NCBI GenBank assembly: GCA_018333655.1
Contig: JAGXTJ010000003.1
Span: 18,411-82,410 of the forward strand
Length of the DNA: 64,000 nt
Source of the DNA: Bacillota bacterium
Lineage (GTDB): Bacteria; Bacillota; UBA994
Reading direction: 5' to 3'
A model generated the notes under the pieces. That model worked only from the letters and a program-made list of their open reading frames with translations. It made no database searches and was not told the DNA's origin. The position numbers were made by a program, and so were the translations under genes. This document shows positions 54,943-63,861 of this stretch, piece by piece. Numbering within the stretch: position 1 is the stretch's first letter; the number at the start of each line of letters is the position of its first letter.

Positions 54943-55593
54943 ATGAAATTCTTTCTTGACACCGCCAACATCAGCGAAATTAAGCGCGCCGTAAAGCTTG
55001 GCGTCATTGACGGCATTACCACTAACCCCACCCTTATTGCTAAGGAGGGGCTAGCCTTTCATCCCACCGTACAAGAAATCTGTGCCCTTTGCCCCGGCCC
55101 AGTCAGTGCCGAAGCCATTAGCTTAGACGTGCCAGGTATGCTGCGTGAAGCACATGAGCTAGCCGCCCTAGCCCCCAATGTGGTCGTCAAAATCCCCATG
55201 ACCGCGAACGGGCTCGAGGCCGTAGCCGCTTTAAGCCAGGTCGGCATTAAGACGAATGTCACCCTTATTTTTTCTGCCAACCAAGCACTGCTGGCAGCGC
55301 GGGCCGGCGCGACATATGTTTCGCCCTTTGTCGGCCGTTTAGACGACATTTCGGCCCCCGGTATGGAGGTAGTGCACGACATCGCCCATATCTTCCGCTT
55401 GCATGGTCTGCCCACCGAAATAATTGCCGCGTCTTTGCGCCACCCGCAACATGTCCATGCCGCAGCTGTGGCCGGGGCACATATAGCCACCGTTCCCTAC
55501 AAAGTAATCGAGCAAATGATTAACCACCCCCTTACCACCTTAGGAATCGAGCGTTTCTTGGCCGACTGGCAGACAGTTAAAGACAAGAGTTAA
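54943..55593 (+). CDS. Transaldolase / fructose-6-phosphate aldolase-like
   Basis: A 216-residue small transaldolase (MipB/TalC group). It begins [27 protein letters not shown] binds the substrate and Lys83 (VVVKIPMT) forms the Schiff base. It ends with the usual helix [22 protein letters not shown]. Small members act as transaldolase or F6P aldolase. It lies 3 bases after atoA but belongs with glpX downstream, the normal order in Bacillota. Confidence 0.93.
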   Translation: MKFFLDTANISEIKRAVKLGVIDGITTNPTLIAKEGLAFHPTVQEICALCPGPVSAEAISLDVPGMLREAHELAALAPNVVVKIPMTANGLEAVAALSQVGIKTNVTLIFSANQALLAARAGATYVSPFVGRLDDISAPGMEVVHDIAHIFRLHGLPTEIIAASLRHPQHVHAAAVAGAHIATVPYKVIEQMINHPLTTLGIERFLADWQTVKDKS

Positions 55594-55629
55594 GCAGCTA
55601 TTCGTAATCTATAACTAAGGGGGCTATCT

Positions 55630-56598
55630 ATGGAGCGGGAGCTAGCGCTAGAGTTTGTCAGGGTGACCGAGGCCGCGGCCATTTCCGCGGGACGCCTGAT
55701 GGGGCGGGGACAAAAAGAGGCAGCGGATGCCGCTGCCGTCGATGCCATGCGTGCCATGCTAGACACGGTGCAAATTAGGGGAACCATAGTTATCGGCGAA
55801 GGTGAAATGGACGAGGCCCCCATGCTCTACATCGGCGAAAAAGTTGGCGGGGCCTCGTTTCCAGAAGTAGATATCGCCGTCGACCCCTTAGAGGGGACTA
55901 GCCTCGTGGCCAAGGGTCTCCCTAACGCTATTGCCGTACTGGCCGTGGCCGAAAAAGGCGGCCTGCTGCACGCTCCCGACATGTACATGCAGAAACTAGC
56001 CGTAGGTAGCGAGGCTAAGGGCTGTATTGACCTTAATGCCCCCCTAAAATACAATCTCGAAAAAGTAGCCCATGCCAAGGGCAAGCGTGTGGCAGACTTG
56101 ACGGTGGTCATCCTCGACCGCGAGCGCCATGCTTCTATCATTCGCGAGGTGCGCGAAGCAGGTGCCCGCATCAAGCTCATCTCCGATGGGGACGTGGCGC
56201 CGGCCGTAGCTACGGCCTTTGGGGACAGCGGCGTCGACATGCTGGTCGGCATTGGCGGCGCGCCGGAAGGGGTCTTAGCAGCGGCAGCTCTAAAGTGTTT
56301 GGGCGGCGAAATGCAAGCCCGCCTGATGCCCACCTGCGAGGCCGAGGTTCGCCGTGCCGAGAGCATGGGCTTTAAAGATGTCTCTGCGGTACTCACCTTG
56401 CAGGATATTGTTAAAGGCAATGATGTCATTTTTGCGGCCACCGGCATTACCGATGGCGATCTGCTGCGCGGGGTGCGTTACCTAGGCGCTAAGGCCACTA
56501 CGCATTCCATCGTCATGCGCTCTAAAACTGGCACTGTCCGCCTAGTAGAAGCAACTCACCTACTTGAGAAAAAGGCCTTTCTGCGGCGCGATGTCTAA
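55630..56598 (+). CDS. glpX: Class II fructose-1,6-bisphosphatase
   Basis: A 322-residue GlpX. Metal-binding blocks are [15 protein letters not shown] and [16 protein letters not shown], with the [13 protein letters not shown] and [17 protein letters not shown] blocks later. It dephosphorylates FBP for gluconeogenesis, needed by an organism living on amino acids. AAGGGGG precedes the ATG. Downstream rho and rpmE, common neighbours, are absent here. Confidence 0.95.
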   Translation: MERELALEFVRVTEAAAISAGRLMGRGQKEAADAAAVDAMRAMLDTVQIRGTIVIGEGEMDEAPMLYIGEKVGGASFPEVDIAVDPLEGTSLVAKGLPNAIAVLAVAEKGGLLHAPDMYMQKLAVGSEAKGCIDLNAPLKYNLEKVAHAKGKRVADLTVVILDRERHASIIREVREAGARIKLISDGDVAPAVATAFGDSGVDMLVGIGGAPEGVLAAAALKCLGGEMQARLMPTCEAEVRRAESMGFKDVSAVLTLQDIVKGNDVIFAATGITDGDLLRGVRYLGAKATTHSIVMRSKTGTVRLVEATHLLEKKAFLRRDV

Positions 56599-56623
56599 CG
56601 GGCAAGTCTGTGGCGCCTTAGCT

Positions 56624-57607
56624 TTACCTGTGCTGAATTTGCCGCACATCTTCTAGCACCATCTCCCAGCGCTTTTGCCAAGTATGTTCACGCAGCAGGC
56701 GCTCTCTGGCCTTAGCCGAGAGTGCCTGTAATTTTTCGGGGTGCGCTAAATGGTCTTTAAGCTTTGTCACTAGCTCAGGCAGAGAATTGTAGCCGACTAT
56801 TTCTTCACCATAGGTAAAATACTTCTGCATCTCCGCGAACTCCTCGGTGAAAACCGGCGTGCCGCAGGCGACAGCCTCAAAAAGACCCACTTTTACATTG
56901 ATATACCCTGCTACCGTGCGCGAGAAAGAGAGGTAGGTTCGCCCCGTATTTAGGGCCACCACTTGCTCAGCGCCATTTACTTGGCGGCCGCGGGGTATCA
57001 GGCCGCAGTACTTCCAGCCGCGCCCATAGAGCCCGACCTTGAAGTGTTTATCGAGTAGAGCAACTGCCGCTAGGCGGTCGGCGCGCGGGTGGCCGACTAT
57101 AATGCAATCGTATTTTTTGGGCACTGCGGGTAGCACGCGATGAAAACGCGGCGAGGCGGCAAAGGGCAAAAGCCGTGCTTCGCAGCCAAGGCGCCGGTAG
57201 TCCGCGAGCGAAACTTCAGCATTAGTATAGAAAAGATCGAAGTAGGGCGCGTAATGCGCGCCTTGCGAGGGAAAGACGTCGGGGTCTGATAGCGAAATGC
57301 CCACCGTGGTAATCCCCGCTTGCTTAAGCTCAGCATGCATTTCGCGCGAGAAACTCATGCCGCCCGAATTACATACGACGACCTCGGGCTGGTAATCGCC
57401 AATAGCAGCCCGCACCGCCTCATCATGCAGCCAATTAACGCCTCCGTGCTCTGGCGAGGGGCTTTTTTTCACCCAAGGAGAATTTTTGCCAGAATAAAGC
57501 TGGGTATCGATGGCTTTTAGAGCACATACTTCGTGTAAGTCCTTAACCATTAAAGAAACAATGTCGTTTTCGCCCATCCAGTAGCTTCCAAAATGTAATA
57601 CTCTCAT
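56624..57607 (-). CDS. CgeB-like glycosyltransferase (GT-B fold)
   Basis: A 327-residue protein with the two-domain layout of CgeB/DUF3880 glycosyltransferases. The start MRVLHFGSYWMGEND and VVCNSGGMSF lie in the N-domain; the C-domain has CIIVGHPRAD, LSFSRTVAGYINVKVGLFEAVACGTPVFTEE (nucleotide-sugar binding Glu) and TWQKRWE. ATG 57607 has GAGGTGG upstream; longer frames are unlikely. CgeB is a spore maturation protein in Bacillus, but here a wall or surface polysaccharide role is equally possible. Confidence 0.82.
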   Translation of the reverse strand: MRVLHFGSYWMGENDIVSLMVKDLHEVCALKAIDTQLYSGKNSPWVKKSPSPEHGGVNWLHDEAVRAAIGDYQPEVVVCNSGGMSFSREMHAELKQAGITTVGISLSDPDVFPSQGAHYAPYFDLFYTNAEVSLADYRRLGCEARLLPFAASPRFHRVLPAVPKKYDCIIVGHPRADRLAAVALLDKHFKVGLYGRGWKYCGLIPRGRQVNGAEQVVALNTGRTYLSFSRTVAGYINVKVGLFEAVACGTPVFTEEFAEMQKYFTYGEEIVGYNSLPELVTKLKDHLAHPEKLQALSAKARERLLREHTWQKRWEMVLEDVRQIQHR

Positions 57608-57719
57608 CTCTACCACCTCACTATGAGCATAGCATAACTCAAGTAGGCCATGCATAGACAGTGTAGCTTTGGCGAAAGATACAAGAGAACTTGCCCTCCC
57701 AAAAGGAGAGGTGGACATT

Positions 57720-58736
57720 TTGTCAGCATACAGTTCCTACTGTCGTCAAGTTTTGGCCACAACGCTCTTTGTCGCCCTGTTAAGCATCCTGCCGTTCCCT
57801 GCGGGGGCCCCCACGTACCAGATCGCCTACCTCGTGTCCGCAAATGAAGAGAAACAAGGCGGCGCACCCGAGCAAGTAGTCGAGACGCCTAAAGTCGAGG
57901 CACCAGAAGCACCAGAGACACCAAAAGTAGCAGAGGTACCAGAAACACCAGAAGCACCAGAAGCGCCAGAAGCACCAGTACCGCAAGAAGTAACTTCTGC
58001 CACAGCCGTCGGTGGGCCAGCGCCTAAGGCGCATGTAGTCAGAGCGGGCGAGACGCTATCCTGTATCGCTTCTCGTTACCAGCTGAGCGTGGGGCGCCTA
58101 GCGGACCTTAATGCCCTTACGAATCCCCACCGGCTAAGCATTGGGCAAAGAATTTTGCTTTCTGAGCTACCCGCGCCGCCGCGGCAGCATCAGGTGCGTA
58201 GCGGTGAGAACTTGTGGGTGGTAGCTGGGCGGTACGGTGTCAGCGTCACAAGTATTATTGAGCTCAATAGTCTAAAATCACCAGATCAACTAAGAGTCGG
58301 GCAAGTTCTCCTCATCCCCAAGACCGCAAGCACCCTCAGGGCGTCGCGCAGTAGTCTAAATGCGGCAGGCATGATCTGGCCGGTCCTAGGGCGCATAACC
58401 AGCCGTTTTGGTCCCCGCTGGGGTACAATCCACCAGGGCCTAGACATAGCGGCGCCGACCGGCACCGAGATTGTGGCGGCTCGGGCAGGCCGAGTGGTTT
58501 TAGCTGGTTGGTGGGGCGGCTATGGCAAGTGCGTCCTTATCTACCATGGTAGTGGTATGCACACACTTTACGCCCACGCCTCTAGGCTTCTCGTCACAGA
58601 AGGGGATCGAGTGGTGCAGGGTGAGGCCATAGCGAAAATAGGTAGTACCGGCAATTCCACAGGCCCCCACCTACACTTTGAAGTGCGCATCAACGACGAC
58701 TTCCGCGACCCGCTAAATTTCTTGCCAGAACGCTAA
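57720..58736 (+). CDS. Secreted LysM / M23 peptidoglycan endopeptidase
   Basis: A 338-residue exported protein. A membrane or signal segment spans about residues 11-30. A linker rich in P, E and A (repeats of PEAPE and PETPK) covers about 45-95. Two LysM domains follow (VRAGETLSCIASRYQLS and VRSGENLWVVAGRYGVS), then an M23 domain with zinc ligands HQGLDIAAP and HLHFEV. It binds and cuts wall peptide cross-links. TTG 57720 has AAAAGGAGAGG at good spacing. It could supply peptides for the salvage operon, but this is inference. Confidence 0.9.
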   Translation: MSAYSSYCRQVLATTLFVALLSILPFPAGAPTYQIAYLVSANEEKQGGAPEQVVETPKVEAPEAPETPKVAEVPETPEAPEAPEAPVPQEVTSATAVGGPAPKAHVVRAGETLSCIASRYQLSVGRLADLNALTNPHRLSIGQRILLSELPAPPRQHQVRSGENLWVVAGRYGVSVTSIIELNSLKSPDQLRVGQVLLIPKTASTLRASRSSLNAAGMIWPVLGRITSRFGPRWGTIHQGLDIAAPTGTEIVAARAGRVVLAGWWGGYGKCVLIYHGSGMHTLYAHASRLLVTEGDRVVQGEAIAKIGSTGNSTGPHLHFEVRINDDFRDPLNFLPER

Positions 58737-58763
58737 GACAGGCAGCCGAGGCTGTCTGTTTTA
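58737..58763 (+). terminator. Intrinsic terminator of the M23 gene
   Basis: ACAGGCAGCC pairs with GGCTGTCTGT with one G-U pair, followed by a TTTT tail. Confidence 0.7.
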
Positions 58764-58810
58764 GTTCATTAAGGTATAATGGCAGAGAGAGAAGTGAGGG
58801 GGGCGTTTGC

Positions 58811-60025
58811 CTGTCGTACTTAGTTTATGCCGATGCCCGAGGTCGAGTTTACGAAGACCTAGAATACAGGGCGGTGTTGCGCACTGGCGATAGGTTGCTC
58901 GTGCCAGAGGACGAAGAATTAATGCCAATGCCTAGCGGGGGGAGCCTAGTAGTCTTGCCGGGTAGGGCGCCCATCGCGCTAAATGCCAAGGGGCAGATGT
59001 TGCGCTACCCTAGGCACGGCGCGCAAGCAGTCGCGGCCCTTCTGCCACAGGGCTACTTAAGGTTGCTTTTGCCTGGTTACAGTCGCACCCAAGACCGTTT
59101 GCCCCTCTTTGGTTATACCGGAGTAGCCTGGCGTGACGGGCAGTTCTTTGTGGCGGCGCGGGCGGTCGCCAGCACAGCTGACTTAGCGCGGTGGGCGCCC
59201 GCTAGCTTTAACACCACTCTGCTCGCCGAGCTCGTAGAGGTTAGGCGCGCGGAGCTAGGCAAGAACCGTGTACTAGAGCAGTTAATCCACTGCTCGCTTC
59301 ACTATGGCTGTTTTACAGCGCAAAACATCATCTACCGCCGTTTAGAAGGGGCCTTGCCCATCTCGCCTCACTGCAATGCTAGCTGCGTGGGCTGTATTTC
59401 GCTGCAGTCCTCAGAGTGTTGCCCTGCGCCGCAAAACCGTATTAGTTTTGTGCCCACTAAGGACGAAGGAGTGCGACTAGCAGTCGCACATCTCTCTGGC
59501 GGTGGGGACATGGTCAGTTTTGGGCAGGGCTGCGAAGGCGAGCCCCTCTTGCAGGCCGAGCTCGCGGCCGACATCATTCGCGGTGTGCGCGGCGAAACGA
59601 AAGAGGGCCGCATAAATGCCAATACCAATGCCGGCTACTTGGCCGGAGTAAAAAAAGTAGTCGATGCCGGTATAGACTCCCTGCGGGTCAGCCTTAACTC
59701 CGTGCGTCAAGAGTCCTACGACCCCTACTACCGCCCCGCGGGGTATACTCTTGCCGACGTAGTAAAGTCTATCCATTACGCGCGCGAGCATGGGGTGTAT
59801 GTCGCGCTCAATCTTTTGTCTATGCCCGGAGTAACCGATAGAGAAGAAGAAGTAGCGGCACTCCTCGCCTTTTTAACCGCGACGAAGGTCAACCAAGTGC
59901 AGTTTCGCAATCTCAACCTCGACCCCGACCACTACCTCGCCGTGCAGCCACGCGCACAGGGCGAAATTATCGGCATGGTGGCGTTAGCCGAGTCCGTGCA
60001 GGCGCTAGGCGTTAGCGTGCGCTAG
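58811..60025 (+). CDS. Radical SAM protein, probable CTG start
   Basis: A protein of about 404 residues. The 4Fe-4S motif is CNASCVGC (CxxxCxxC) in the middle, followed by HLSGGGDMVSFGQGCEGEPLL (the GGE-like SAM motif) and INANTNAGYLAGVKKVVDAG. This family has a conserved N-terminus of the form SYxYAD-x-GxVYEDxxxRA; here SYLVYADARGRVYEDLEYRA is encoded directly upstream of the first standard start (GTG 58874). The only start that includes it is CTG 58811, with GAGGGGGG 8 bases upstream. Function of the family is unknown. Confidence 0.8.
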   Translation: MSYLVYADARGRVYEDLEYRAVLRTGDRLLVPEDEELMPMPSGGSLVVLPGRAPIALNAKGQMLRYPRHGAQAVAALLPQGYLRLLLPGYSRTQDRLPLFGYTGVAWRDGQFFVAARAVASTADLARWAPASFNTTLLAELVEVRRAELGKNRVLEQLIHCSLHYGCFTAQNIIYRRLEGALPISPHCNASCVGCISLQSSECCPAPQNRISFVPTKDEGVRLAVAHLSGGGDMVSFGQGCEGEPLLQAELAADIIRGVRGETKEGRINANTNAGYLAGVKKVVDAGIDSLRVSLNSVRQESYDPYYRPAGYTLADVVKSIHYAREHGVYVALNLLSMPGVTDREEEVAALLAFLTATKVNQVQFRNLNLDPDHYLAVQPRAQGEIIGMVALAESVQALGVSVR

Positions 60026-60120
60026 CCCCCTCTGTCGGCATCCTCTGTCGTTAAATTATTCCATAGAAAATCTTTACATATAAAAGAGTCTAAGGAACTA
60101 GTTATGCAAGCAGCATAGTG

Positions 60121-60271
60121 CCAGCTTCCTCTCTTTTCCACTCCTCTGTGTACTTTGTGGTTGAAACCGTGCCTCTGCGGCATCGGGGGCGGCAGTCTGT
60201 ACCATAGAACCCTTCACGGCTATATGCTGCTCTCTCCCTTGCTGCTAGCTTGGGAGGGGGGTTTTCTTTAG
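60121..60271 (-). repeat. Dispersed structured repeat, inverted partial copy
   Basis: Read on the minus strand this matches 12422-12570: module A with CTCCC/GGGAG and TGCC-GCAGA-GGCA hairpins, then TTTCAACCACAAAGTACACA and GTGGAAAAGAGAGGAAG. It has the left half of the palindrome only. The surrounding 60026-60296 holds no gene. Confidence 0.85.
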
Positions 60272-60296
60272 GGCCAAAAATCATCATGCGCTGCCA

Positions 60297-60968
60297 CTAA
60301 ACTAACTTGCCATCCCTCATGCGCAATTGTCTACCGCACCGTTCTGCCAAGTCTAGGTTGTGTGTAACGAGCAGAAGCGTTTTGTCGGTGCTTACTAACT
60401 CTATCAGGAGACTAAAAATATCTTCGCCGGCTTGCGCATCCAGAGATCCCGTCGGTTCATCGGCCAAAATTACTTGGGGATCACTCACTAAGGCCCTGGC
60501 TATCGCTACCCTTTGGCGTTGGCCGCCTGATAGTCGGCGGGCCTGTTGATGAGCTTTGTCCTCCAAGCCTACTCTTGACAGAGCTGCCTGTACACGCCGC
60601 CTACGTTCGCTTCGCCCCAATCTGTCCGGACCGTAAATTAAGGGGATCTCTGCATTTTCTATCGCCGTATAGTCTTCTATTAATGCGAAGTCCTGCACAA
60701 TGTACCCAAAAAATTTACTGCGATGGGCAGCGCGCTGCGTGCTCAAAAGCTGCTTAGCATTTTGACCCGCGATAAGTAGCTCGCCAGAGTCAGGAGTTGT
60801 GATAAGTCCAATCATGTTAAGAAGGGTAGTTTTGCCGCAACCTGATGCGCCAACAATGGCTACACTCTCTCCACGATGTATCTCGAGCGAAACGCCCCTT
60901 ACGGCATGCGTTACGCTGGGGCCGCGACGAAAGTCCTTGTGCAAGGACAGGCAGGTAATTAAGCTCAT
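60297..60968 (-). CDS. ABC transporter ATPase (MacB/LolD type)
   Basis: A 223-residue ATPase: Walker A GASGCGKTT at about 38-46, Q-loop VQDFALIED, signature LSGGQRQR, Walker B VILADEPTGSLD and H-loop VTHNLD. The type VII exporter or mechanotransmission ATPases of this group pair with FtsX-like permeases, two of which lie directly upstream. The VQDFALIEDYT segment resembles ATPases of lactococcin-972-type export clusters. It is the last gene of the minus-strand operon, 2 bases after the permease. Confidence 0.9.
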   Translation of the reverse strand: MSLITCLSLHKDFRRGPSVTHAVRGVSLEIHRGESVAIVGASGCGKTTLLNMIGLITTPDSGELLIAGQNAKQLLSTQRAAHRSKFFGYIVQDFALIEDYTAIENAEIPLIYGPDRLGRSERRRRVQAALSRVGLEDKAHQQARRLSGGQRQRVAIARALVSDPQVILADEPTGSLDAQAGEDIFSLLIELVSTDKTLLLVTHNLDLAERCGRQLRMRDGKLV

Positions 60969-60970
60969 AA

Positions 60971-62080
60971 CTAGTCACCCCTCAAATGTAAAAAAATATC
61001 GGACTTTCGCAATTTAATTATCGGTACAACAGCGATTATTGACACCAATCCTCCAAGCAGCGGGATTGCACCGAACAGCTGTGCCCAAGGAGCCTGATAC
61101 ATGGATCTAAGGAGAATTGAGGCTAGCAACAATGGTGGCCCTACCAGCAAAGTGATATAGATGAAAACCCTAGCGTATAAGTGCCACAAGCGTGCGCCAG
61201 ACAATAGGTGAATAGCATATTCCGACATATGGTTTTCTAACAGCAAGACTATGTTTACCACAATGCCCACTAGTACATAGGCCGAGGTGATCGCAAAAAA
61301 GACAAGGAAAAATACGGCACCATAGAACGCTCCGCCGTGGTGCTGTTGCGAATAGTCATTCAATTCGATGGGATGTAAGGCCACACCAGTCATTTCTCGA
61401 ACGCCCGACACAAAGTACAGGAGATCTGCTCCAGATGGCCTTATTAAAGATGTATTCACCAAGATCTCGTCAAAGTGATGATAGCCCACGTAGAAAAAGC
61501 CCATTATAGATTCTGCGCTTGTCAGGATTACCAGGGAATTATCCAAGGTTTGTGGGGTTCCACGCGCTATGTAGTTAGCGTCTCGAGGCAGTCGATGGTG
61601 CACTAGGATATCCTTCGTGTTCCTTTCGCCAAAACTTACATAATCTCCTACTCGCAATGAGCCAACATTGTTTCCGATAAGCGCTACGGGTCCGGCGGGT
61701 ATACTATCGTGGCCCTTTAATTGTAATAATTCTGAGAATGCCCCTACGCCAACTACCACCGCCAAATCTGGATGCTCCCGCAATTTAATCGAGGATACAA
61801 CCGAGTAAGCCCTCAGATTCTCATCAAGCGCGCTAGATAGCCATCTCGCACCATCTGGCGTTACGCTCCGACGAACGAAAGTTCCTAAAGTCTGGGAAAA
61901 AAAGACCATGCGGTTATCCGCCATGCTCTCAGCAATCCTAATATGGCGCGAAGAAGTGATCGCGCTCTGAGCAACAATCGGCAGGAACAACAAAACCACG
62001 ACTAGTTGAATAGCAAAGAAAACAAAGACTACTGGCCTTCGCCTAACATCTCTAAGAGCAAAAGCGAATTGCGTCATCAT
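60971..62080 (-). CDS. FtsX-like ABC permease, second
   Basis: A 369-residue protein with the MacB/FtsX layout: one membrane segment at about residues 15-38, an extracytoplasmic domain of about 200 residues, then three segments clustered at the C-terminus (GAVFFLVFFAITSAYVLVG, then YARVFIYITLLVGPPLLLAS and the last near 350). The start overlaps the stop of the preceding permease (ATATGATGA). No family-specific motif is visible. Confidence 0.8.
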   Translation of the reverse strand: MMTQFAFALRDVRRRPVVFVFFAIQLVVVLLFLPIVAQSAITSSRHIRIAESMADNRMVFFSQTLGTFVRRSVTPDGARWLSSALDENLRAYSVVSSIKLREHPDLAVVVGVGAFSELLQLKGHDSIPAGPVALIGNNVGSLRVGDYVSFGERNTKDILVHHRLPRDANYIARGTPQTLDNSLVILTSAESIMGFFYVGYHHFDEILVNTSLIRPSGADLLYFVSGVREMTGVALHPIELNDYSQQHHGGAFYGAVFFLVFFAITSAYVLVGIVVNIVLLLENHMSEYAIHLLSGARLWHLYARVFIYITLLVGPPLLLASILLRSMYQAPWAQLFGAIPLLGGLVSIIAVVPIIKLRKSDIFLHLRGD

Positions 62081-63129
62081 ATTCCCCCAATATCCATGGT
62101 CCGAACCCTCTGGGCTAAGAAGGCGATGCACCAAAGGGCAAGGCTAGCGATGATGGTAACGGCAATTGACAATGGCGCAACCCATGTCGGCAAAAAGGCG
62201 AGATTGAAGCCGTCACTCAGGCGAAAGGTAACTGCGTACAACCCTGCGCCGAGCAGCGCCCCTAGACAGATAGGACCCAGACCACAGAAGAGCACTTTTG
62301 CTAGGAGCCTACTTCTCGTAGCGCCAAATCGTACATGAATGGCGAAGTGATTCCTATAGCGTGACAATAGGACGAAGTTTGCCAGAAAGATATTAAAGAA
62401 CATAAATACCAGCCCCGCTACTACCATTGCATACAGTGGGTTGAACATTCTGCGCCGAGCGACTCCTTCATCCGGCTTCGCGGCTACAACTTGAGTACCA
62501 TATCCTCGGCCTTGTAGTAAGGCCATCACATCCGCAACAAGGTGCGAGTCTTTGCTGAAGTACCATGTTCCCAGCAGGCTGGAACTATGCAACAAACTGA
62601 CCACGAATGAACGCTGGTCAGAAAAAAAGGGATGCTCTCGGCCATATACCCCTCTTACTTGCATCATCTTACCTTCAACCATCGTAATCCCCTGTTGAGT
62701 CATATGGTGCAAGGGGGATTCATAGCGAACTAAGGCCATGGGAAGGCCACTATAAAAGTCACCCCTGCCAAAGTATTCACCTTGCGCTAGTGGATACCCC
62801 GCAAAGTGCCCCGTCGGGTCATATACCGCCAAGCCAAAGTCTAAGCCTTCCAGGACTAGGACTGTGTCTGATGCCGCTAAAATGCGCGCCACTTCACTGA
62901 GGGTACTTTCCACCTCATGCAGTTGCGAAGGGGGAGCATGCCTTCTGACACGGACAGCAACTGCTTCTTCTGGCAACCCATATGGCATACTGAGTGCCTG
63001 CCTGAGAAGAATAAGTTGTATGGCGGTGAAGCTCGTAAAAACAGTAATGGCACAGGAAAGAAATAGAGTGGCGAAAACGATTACCCACCCATGCCTCCAC
63101 GCCACCATGGACCTACTCTGTCCTTTCAT
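62077..63129 (-). CDS. FtsX-like ABC permease, first
   Basis: A 350-residue protein with the same layout: membrane segment at about 12-40, a large outside domain, then three segments (LYAMVVAGLVFMFFNIFLANF, then VLFCGLGPICLGALLGAGLYA and near 335). The loop IHVRFGATRSRLLAKVLF before the second last segment is typical of FtsX permeases. Starts at ATG 63129 or ATG 63108; both overlap or abut the small secreted-protein gene. It probably forms a heterodimer with the next permease. Confidence 0.8.
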   Translation of the reverse strand: MKGQSRSMVAWRHGWVIVFATLFLSCAITVFTSFTAIQLILLRQALSMPYGLPEEAVAVRVRRHAPPSQLHEVESTLSEVARILAASDTVLVLEGLDFGLAVYDPTGHFAGYPLAQGEYFGRGDFYSGLPMALVRYESPLHHMTQQGITMVEGKMMQVRGVYGREHPFFSDQRSFVVSLLHSSSLLGTWYFSKDSHLVADVMALLQGRGYGTQVVAAKPDEGVARRRMFNPLYAMVVAGLVFMFFNIFLANFVLLSRYRNHFAIHVRFGATRSRLLAKVLFCGLGPICLGALLGAGLYAVTFRLSDGFNLAFLPTWVAPLSIAVTIIASLALWCIAFLAQRVRTMDIGGI

Positions 63130-63556
63130 CCACAGTCTCGACCTGGTTCTCAGGGGAGACATTCACCCACTTCCCCGACCCAAAGGGGACCCAATCAAAC
63201 CCATAATTAAATGTCACTGCCGGGGCCCATGGATTAAGGGTGTCCAAATATCTCATGCTCACGCTGAGGATAGAGCCATCTTCAGCGCTTTGGCCAAAGG
63301 GCGTGAAAGCCCATTGTTCACCAACGAGCCCATTACGATACACAAAGAACCCGCGAGCAGCATGATGCCCATTCTCAATATAGGCTGGTTGGCATTGGAC
63401 ATAACCATCAAAGAAAAGCTGGCTCGCACTCTCAGTGGAAGTTGCGAAATTGGGCCAACTAGCAACCCCTGATAGAGCAAAGATACTGACGGCGACCAGA
63501 GCCAACATAGTAATGCCTAAACTTTTATTTACAACATAACCGGCCCGATACAACAT
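63113..63556 (-). CDS. Small secreted protein of unknown family, first gene of an ABC operon
   Basis: A 147-residue protein with a signal peptide or anchor (NKSLGITMLALVAVSIFALSG, about residues 10-33). The mature part has no more than one cysteine, many aromatic residues (YVQCQPAYIENGHH, FNYGFDWVPFGSGKWV) and is predicted as beta-rich. I recognise no family. The gene is translationally coupled to an FtsX-type permease. It could be an exported peptide or a partner protein of the transporter. ATG 63556 has AAAGGG upstream; GTG 63565 is also in frame. Confidence 0.65.
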   Translation of the reverse strand: MLYRAGYVVNKSLGITMLALVAVSIFALSGVASWPNFATSTESASQLFFDGYVQCQPAYIENGHHAARGFFVYRNGLVGEQWAFTPFGQSAEDGSILSVSMRYLDTLNPWAPAVTFNYGFDWVPFGSGKWVNVSPENQVETVDERTE

Positions 63557-63705
63557 AGCATTCACCCTTTCTCCATTTCGGCTTTGCCATCAATCAATCA
63601 GCACCTACACATTGTCACGCAAAACATATAACGTAGTATTCTCCTACCCCTTCTTTATAAAAAATCCTGTCTAGCAAGCAGGAATATTTTCCTGATTTTG
63701 AGTAA

Positions 63706-63734
63706 ATATTAGCATGCTATTCCATTAACGTCAA
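63706..63734 (-). promoter_or_regulatory. Promoter of the secreted-protein/ABC operon
   Basis: On the minus strand TTGACG (63734-63729), 17 bases, TAATAT (63711-63706). The leader to the start is about 140 bases and contains a small hairpin, TCCTG/CAGGA (63665-63683). Confidence 0.75.
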
Positions 63735-63792
63735 CTATTTGGCGAATTTATAGCAAAGGGACGTCAGACTGTGTGAAAAGGACCTAAGTTAG

Positions 63793-63848
63793 AAGCAAGA
63801 AACAGGAAGCAAGAAACAGGAAGCAAGAAACAGGAAGCAAGAGACAAG
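63793..63848. repeat. 14-bp tandem repeat
   Basis: AAGCAAGAAACAGG occurs three times in a row (63793-63834), followed by a degenerate fourth unit. It is purine-rich; its complement resembles the pyrimidine-rich tails (CTTGTTTCTTGC) of the CACAGAG repeats. Confidence 0.9.
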
Positions 63849-63861
63849 AGAGAAGAAGTAA

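Noticed and set aside
57945..57990. Short repeats in the M23 gene as a CRISPR or mobile repeat
   Set aside because: These are codon repeats for a Pro/Glu/Ala linker inside a protein, not spaced direct repeats. No CRISPR array is present in the window.
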